From Pseudomonadota bacterium (GTDB taxonomy: Bacteria > Pseudomonadota > Gammaproteobacteria > Burkholderiales > Burkholderiaceae_C), in assembly GCA_023460715.1 (NCBI GenBank), contig JAEWPH010000011.1, forward strand, positions 1 through 5,871: a stretch of DNA of 5,871 nucleotides, read 5' to 3'. Each line of letters opens with the position of its first letter. Positions within the stretch are counted from its first letter, which is position 1. Of this stretch, positions 5,770 to 5,871 are shown piece after piece. The translations under genes and the position numbers were made by a program. The notes under the pieces are model-generated. The model saw only the letters and a program-made list of their open reading frames with translations. It had not been told where the DNA came from and did not search any database.

Positions 5770-5871
5770 ATGATCCAACGCCGCCATTGCTTCACCCTGG
5801 CCGCCTGCGCGGCCGCTGCAGTCACCCAGGCCTCGCCTGCGCTCGCCCAGGCCCCGGCCTATCCCGCCAAG
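5770..5871 (+). CDS. Start of a secreted solute-binding protein, probably Bug/TctC family (truncated by window end)
   Basis: Only the first 34 codons are present. The N-terminus MIQRRHCFTLAACAAAA has a basic start and a hydrophobic alanine-rich core, followed by ALA-Q (24-27), a typical signal peptidase I site after residue 26. The mature protein would begin QAPAYPAK. A tyrosine or tryptophan, Pro, then Ala/Ser/Asp-Lys just after cleavage is the usual opening of Bug/TctC receptors of tripartite tricarboxylate transporters, where PIR-hydrophobic residues follow. It has a good GGAGA ribosome binding site and lies 55 bases after the DapA-family gene, so it is probably in the same operon and would capture that pathway's carboxylate in the periplasm. 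The family call rests on a short N-terminus plus context. Confidence 0.65.
   Translation, partial: MIQRRHCFTLAACAAAAVTQASPALAQAPAYPAK

Noticed and set aside
4701..5825. 374-codon minus-strand open frame opposite the DapA-family gene
   Set aside because: His/Arg/Val-rich shadow with no recognisable motif. The plus-strand frame has the full barrel with catalytic residues.

Overview
The base composition is high in G+C (roughly two thirds or more by eye), and the gene repertoire is a dCache chemoreceptor, a LysR regulator beside a dihydrodipicolinate-synthase-like enzyme, and a Bug-type binding protein. Together these point to a betaproteobacterium of the Burkholderiales. A short AT-richer dispersed repeat of a kind I recall from Comamonadaceae genomes (Acidovorax, Polaromonas, Rhodoferax and relatives) sits inside one gene and narrows the guess to that family. 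Genus cannot be decided from this window.

Layout. Bases 16-1875 (minus) encode a complete transmembrane chemoreceptor. Its periplasmic dCache domain carries most of the amino-acid-binding signature. A 123-base divergent spacer separates it from a plus-strand pair: a THUMP-domain 23S rRNA guanine-N2 methyltransferase of the RlmL type (1999-3273) and a PIN-domain ribonuclease-like protein (3270-3758). These two overlap by four bases in an ATGA junction, so they are probably translated from one message. The PIN gene meets a minus-strand LysR-type regulator (3755-4687) tail to tail, with their stop codons sharing the bases CTAA.

The LysR gene is divergent from a DapA-superfamily aldolase/dehydratase gene (4797-5714). 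That gene is followed, 55 bases on, by the start of a secreted protein (5770 onward, cut by the window end) that looks like a Bug/TctC solute-binding receptor. Regulator, enzyme and uptake protein form a compact catabolic module, probably for a sugar acid or related carboxylate. The 109-base divergent spacer contains a good LysR recognition site (ATTC-N7-GTAT) about 64 bases upstream of the inferred start of transcription of the enzyme gene, plus a 20-base-phased direct repeat.

Most notable. The methyltransferase coding sequence contains, in frame, a segment (about 2732-2788) that looks like a copy of the Comamonadaceae small dispersed repeat. It encodes about 19 residues just before the SAM-binding Gly-Ser-Asp motif. 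I see no phage, insertion sequence, CRISPR array or RNA gene, and no evidence of a wholly new defence or mobile system.
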